Part shown: positions 62,517-64,000 of the stretch, one piece after another | Numbering within the stretch: position 1 is the first letter of the stretch | Layout: every line of letters starts with the position of its first letter | Position numbers and translations under genes: made by a program | Notes under the pieces: generated by a model | What the model saw: the letters and a program-made list of their open reading frames with translations, nothing else | What the model was told of the DNA's origin: nothing | The model's database searches: none | Assembly (NCBI RefSeq): GCF_007097365.1 | Contig: NZ_VJZR01000007.1 | Location: 95,930-159,929 of the forward strand | DNA length: 64,000 nt | DNA from: Flavobacterium franklandianum | GTDB lineage: Bacteria > Bacteroidota > Bacteroidia > Flavobacteriales > Flavobacteriaceae | Direction of reading: 5' to 3'

Positions 62517-62566
62517 TCCGAATGGAGTCGTCAGGTTTTTGAGGTGATTGAGGTTGATTTTGGGAA

Positions 62567-62631
62567 TTCTATACTTTAAAACTATGGCATTATGAGTTAC
62601 ATAACTTTAGATTTAAGTTATATCATTCACA
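62567..62631 (-). promoter_or_regulatory. Stress-element promoter 8 (62516 gene)
   Basis: Minus strand: element 62595-62631 (TGTGAATGATATAACTT ... AAAGTTATGTAACT), then 20 bp; the -7 position 62567-62574 reads GTATAGAA, a poor match. 51 bp before ATG 62516. Confidence 0.65.
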
Positions 62632-62650
62632 TCTTTTGGAACAAAAAAGA

Positions 62651-62673
62651 AGGCTGTCTAAAAAAGACAGCCT
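62651..62673 (-). terminator. Terminator after the AI-2E transporter gene
   Basis: AGGCTGTCT / AGACAGCCT, a perfect 9-bp stem, with T run on the minus strand. It lies ~185 bp after the stop at 62858; the gap holds no recognised gene. Confidence 0.75.
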
Positions 62674-62857
62674 CCCAACCAAAAAACAAAAAAAACTACT
62701 CTTCAAAAATTTCATTCAACAGTTGGTACTTTATATCGTAAAAGGCATTTCTGAAATTCAATCGTCCCTTATTGTCAATCTAGAATATAAAATAAACGAT
62801 ATAGGATTGATTAGACTGCTAAATTTTATCTTGAACAGGAATTATTTTGATTAAAAA

Positions 62858-63931
62858 CTATGTATTGACTTTGATTTTTTTTATAAAACCCAGCTCTTTT
62901 TTCCTTTCTTTGACTCCTCCAATCAAAAAGCCATAGGGTTTCAAAGAATCGATGTGGTCACAAATAATTTTGAAAATGGCAATCATTGGGATCGCGAGAA
63001 GCATACCTGATATTCCCCAAATTAACTCACCAAGAACTAGTGCAAAAATGGTAAACAGTGGGTTTATCTTTACCTGCGGCCCTAAAATAAAAGGTTCTAA
63101 TACCCAGCCTTGGAACATTTGTATTGTTCCGTAAACAACGACAATTCCTCCTAACATGGACAAATCGGCTCCGTGCAATGCTGCTACCACCAGTGTAAGA
63201 GCGGTTCCTGTTATATTACCAATATAGGGTACTATTTCTAAAATCCCACAAAGGATGGCAAAAAACAGCGCGTTTTCGACACCAAGCAAACTAAAACCAA
63301 TACCATACAAAATCCATAAAAGCACAATCATTTTAGAAATTCCCAACAAATATTGATGTGATATATTGGCAGCACTATCTATAAGATGTTCCATATTATC
63401 TTGCTGAGATGACTCCGTATATTTGACAAAAAAAATCTTGATGTGTCCTCGATAATACAACAGAAAGAGAAAATATACTAAGACTAAAATTAAATTAGTG
63501 ACAAAATTAGCCAACGAAGCTAACACCATTTGCATTAGGCTTCCATAAGACGGTTGCTCGTTTCTAAGTATTTGAAATTGCTCTTTATAGGTTAAATTCA
63601 AATGATTGTAAATATACCTTTGAAAAGTACTAAAGGCATCAATTGCTACTTTTTTCATCATTGCAAAATCATCGAGCAAATCATAAATTTTCCAACCCAG
63701 TAAAGAAAAAATGCTACACATTCCCAAGATTAATGTCAATAGACAAATAAAAACAGCCAACCCCTTGGGTGTTTTCCTTTTTTCCATCCAATTACAAAAA
63801 GGTAAGAATAGTGTAGCTAAGATTCCTCCAATACATAACGGCATCAAAAATGCTTTGGCATAATACAATCCTGCAAAAACTAGAAATAGTAGCAGTAGTT
63901 TTTTTATAACTGAAGTAATAGTTGCCGTCAT
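62858..63931 (-). CDS. AI-2E family transporter (PerM-like)
   Basis: 357 residues with about eight hydrophobic segments in the family pattern: LLLLFLVFAGLYYAKAFLMP, LCIGGILATLFLPFCNWMEK, LAVFICLLTLILGMC and a long loop, then LVLVYFLFLLYYRGH, LLWILYGIGFSLLGVENALF, FAILCGILEIVPYIGNITGT and VYGTIQMFQGWVLEPFILGP, the family signature. Members move AI-2, Na+ or other small ions; which applies here is unknown. The promoter region runs beyond the window end at 64000. Confidence 0.85.
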   Translation of the reverse strand: MTATITSVIKKLLLLFLVFAGLYYAKAFLMPLCIGGILATLFLPFCNWMEKRKTPKGLAVFICLLTLILGMCSIFSLLGWKIYDLLDDFAMMKKVAIDAFSTFQRYIYNHLNLTYKEQFQILRNEQPSYGSLMQMVLASLANFVTNLILVLVYFLFLLYYRGHIKIFFVKYTESSQQDNMEHLIDSAANISHQYLLGISKMIVLLWILYGIGFSLLGVENALFFAILCGILEIVPYIGNITGTALTLVVAALHGADLSMLGGIVVVYGTIQMFQGWVLEPFILGPQVKINPLFTIFALVLGELIWGISGMLLAIPMIAIFKIICDHIDSLKPYGFLIGGVKERKKELGFIKKIKVNT

Positions 63932-64000
63932 ACTATTTGGTTTTTTTGTGTTATAAAATTTTATTACGATTCGTCTTTTGTGGTACGAACTAGGCTAATA

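Noticed and set aside
62636..62854. 72-residue plus-strand ORF
   Set aside because: Begins in the terminator of the AI-2E gene and has no family resemblance.

Overview
This window is a stretch of a low-GC Bacteroidota chromosome, almost certainly Flavobacterium or a close relative. The tRNA-Pro promoter fits the Bacteroidota form TTG-N19-TAnnTTTG, genes rarely have Shine-Dalgarno sites, and the gene set is flavobacterial: DUF2807 head-GIN proteins, a DUF3999/DUF2339 pair, CsbD/YtxH/lmo0937 small stress proteins, heterodimeric methylmalonyl-CoA mutase and a DUF3494 adhesin. There is no CRISPR array, rRNA operon or prophage.

Layout. (1) 1-1.3 kb and 5.9-6.6 kb: arrays of a ~96-bp palindrome-tipped interspersed repeat, each array enclosing a DUF559 endonuclease-like gene whose last codons are repeat sequence. 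(2) 1.4-14.4 kb, plus strand: a surface polysaccharide cluster with a NeuC-like epimerase, about seven glycosyltransferases, two FkbM methyltransferases and a Wzy-like polymerase. One glycosyltransferase and one FkbM gene carry frameshifts. (3) 14.7-27.2 kb, minus strand: a decayed four-helix-bundle gene, a dienoyl-CoA reductase-like SDR, an aminotransferase, methylmalonyl-CoA mutase (mutB and mutA separated by three small genes), an FtsB/DivIC-like protein, uridine kinase and a DUF3999/DUF2339 pair. (4) 27.5 kb: tRNA-Pro(TGG) with a duplicated terminator and 3' end. (5) 28-38 kb: housekeeping genes (ABC-F, HAD phosphatase, a degenerate DEAD-like protein, an NtrC-type regulator without HTH, a NatAB-like exporter, dnaJ-grpE, DUF4442). 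(6) 38.5-43 kb, plus strand: DUF4870, PadR, PspC and two DUF2807 proteins. (7) 43-64 kb: trxB, then a long minus-strand stress/envelope region (OmpA, Ig-like/DUF3494, a coiled-coil HisKA protein, YtxH, lmo0937, CsbD, iron-permease-like, MlaEFD, Dps, a glycosyl-hydrolase-like domain, an AI-2E-family protein), interrupted by a plus-strand AraC/TonB-receptor module bracketed by direct repeats.

The most interesting signal is in region 7. Eight minus-strand transcription units share an upstream element of exactly 37 bp, followed by exactly 20 bp and then a CAnCTTTG-like -7 box. This defines a coherent, apparently unnamed regulon joining Dps, CsbD, YtxH, Mla, OmpA and adhesin genes. The second is that interspersed palindromes are read in frame inside proteins (a glycosyltransferase, MutA and the DUF559 C-termini), like Rickettsia palindromic elements. 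All functional calls come from reading the sequence; no database search was run.
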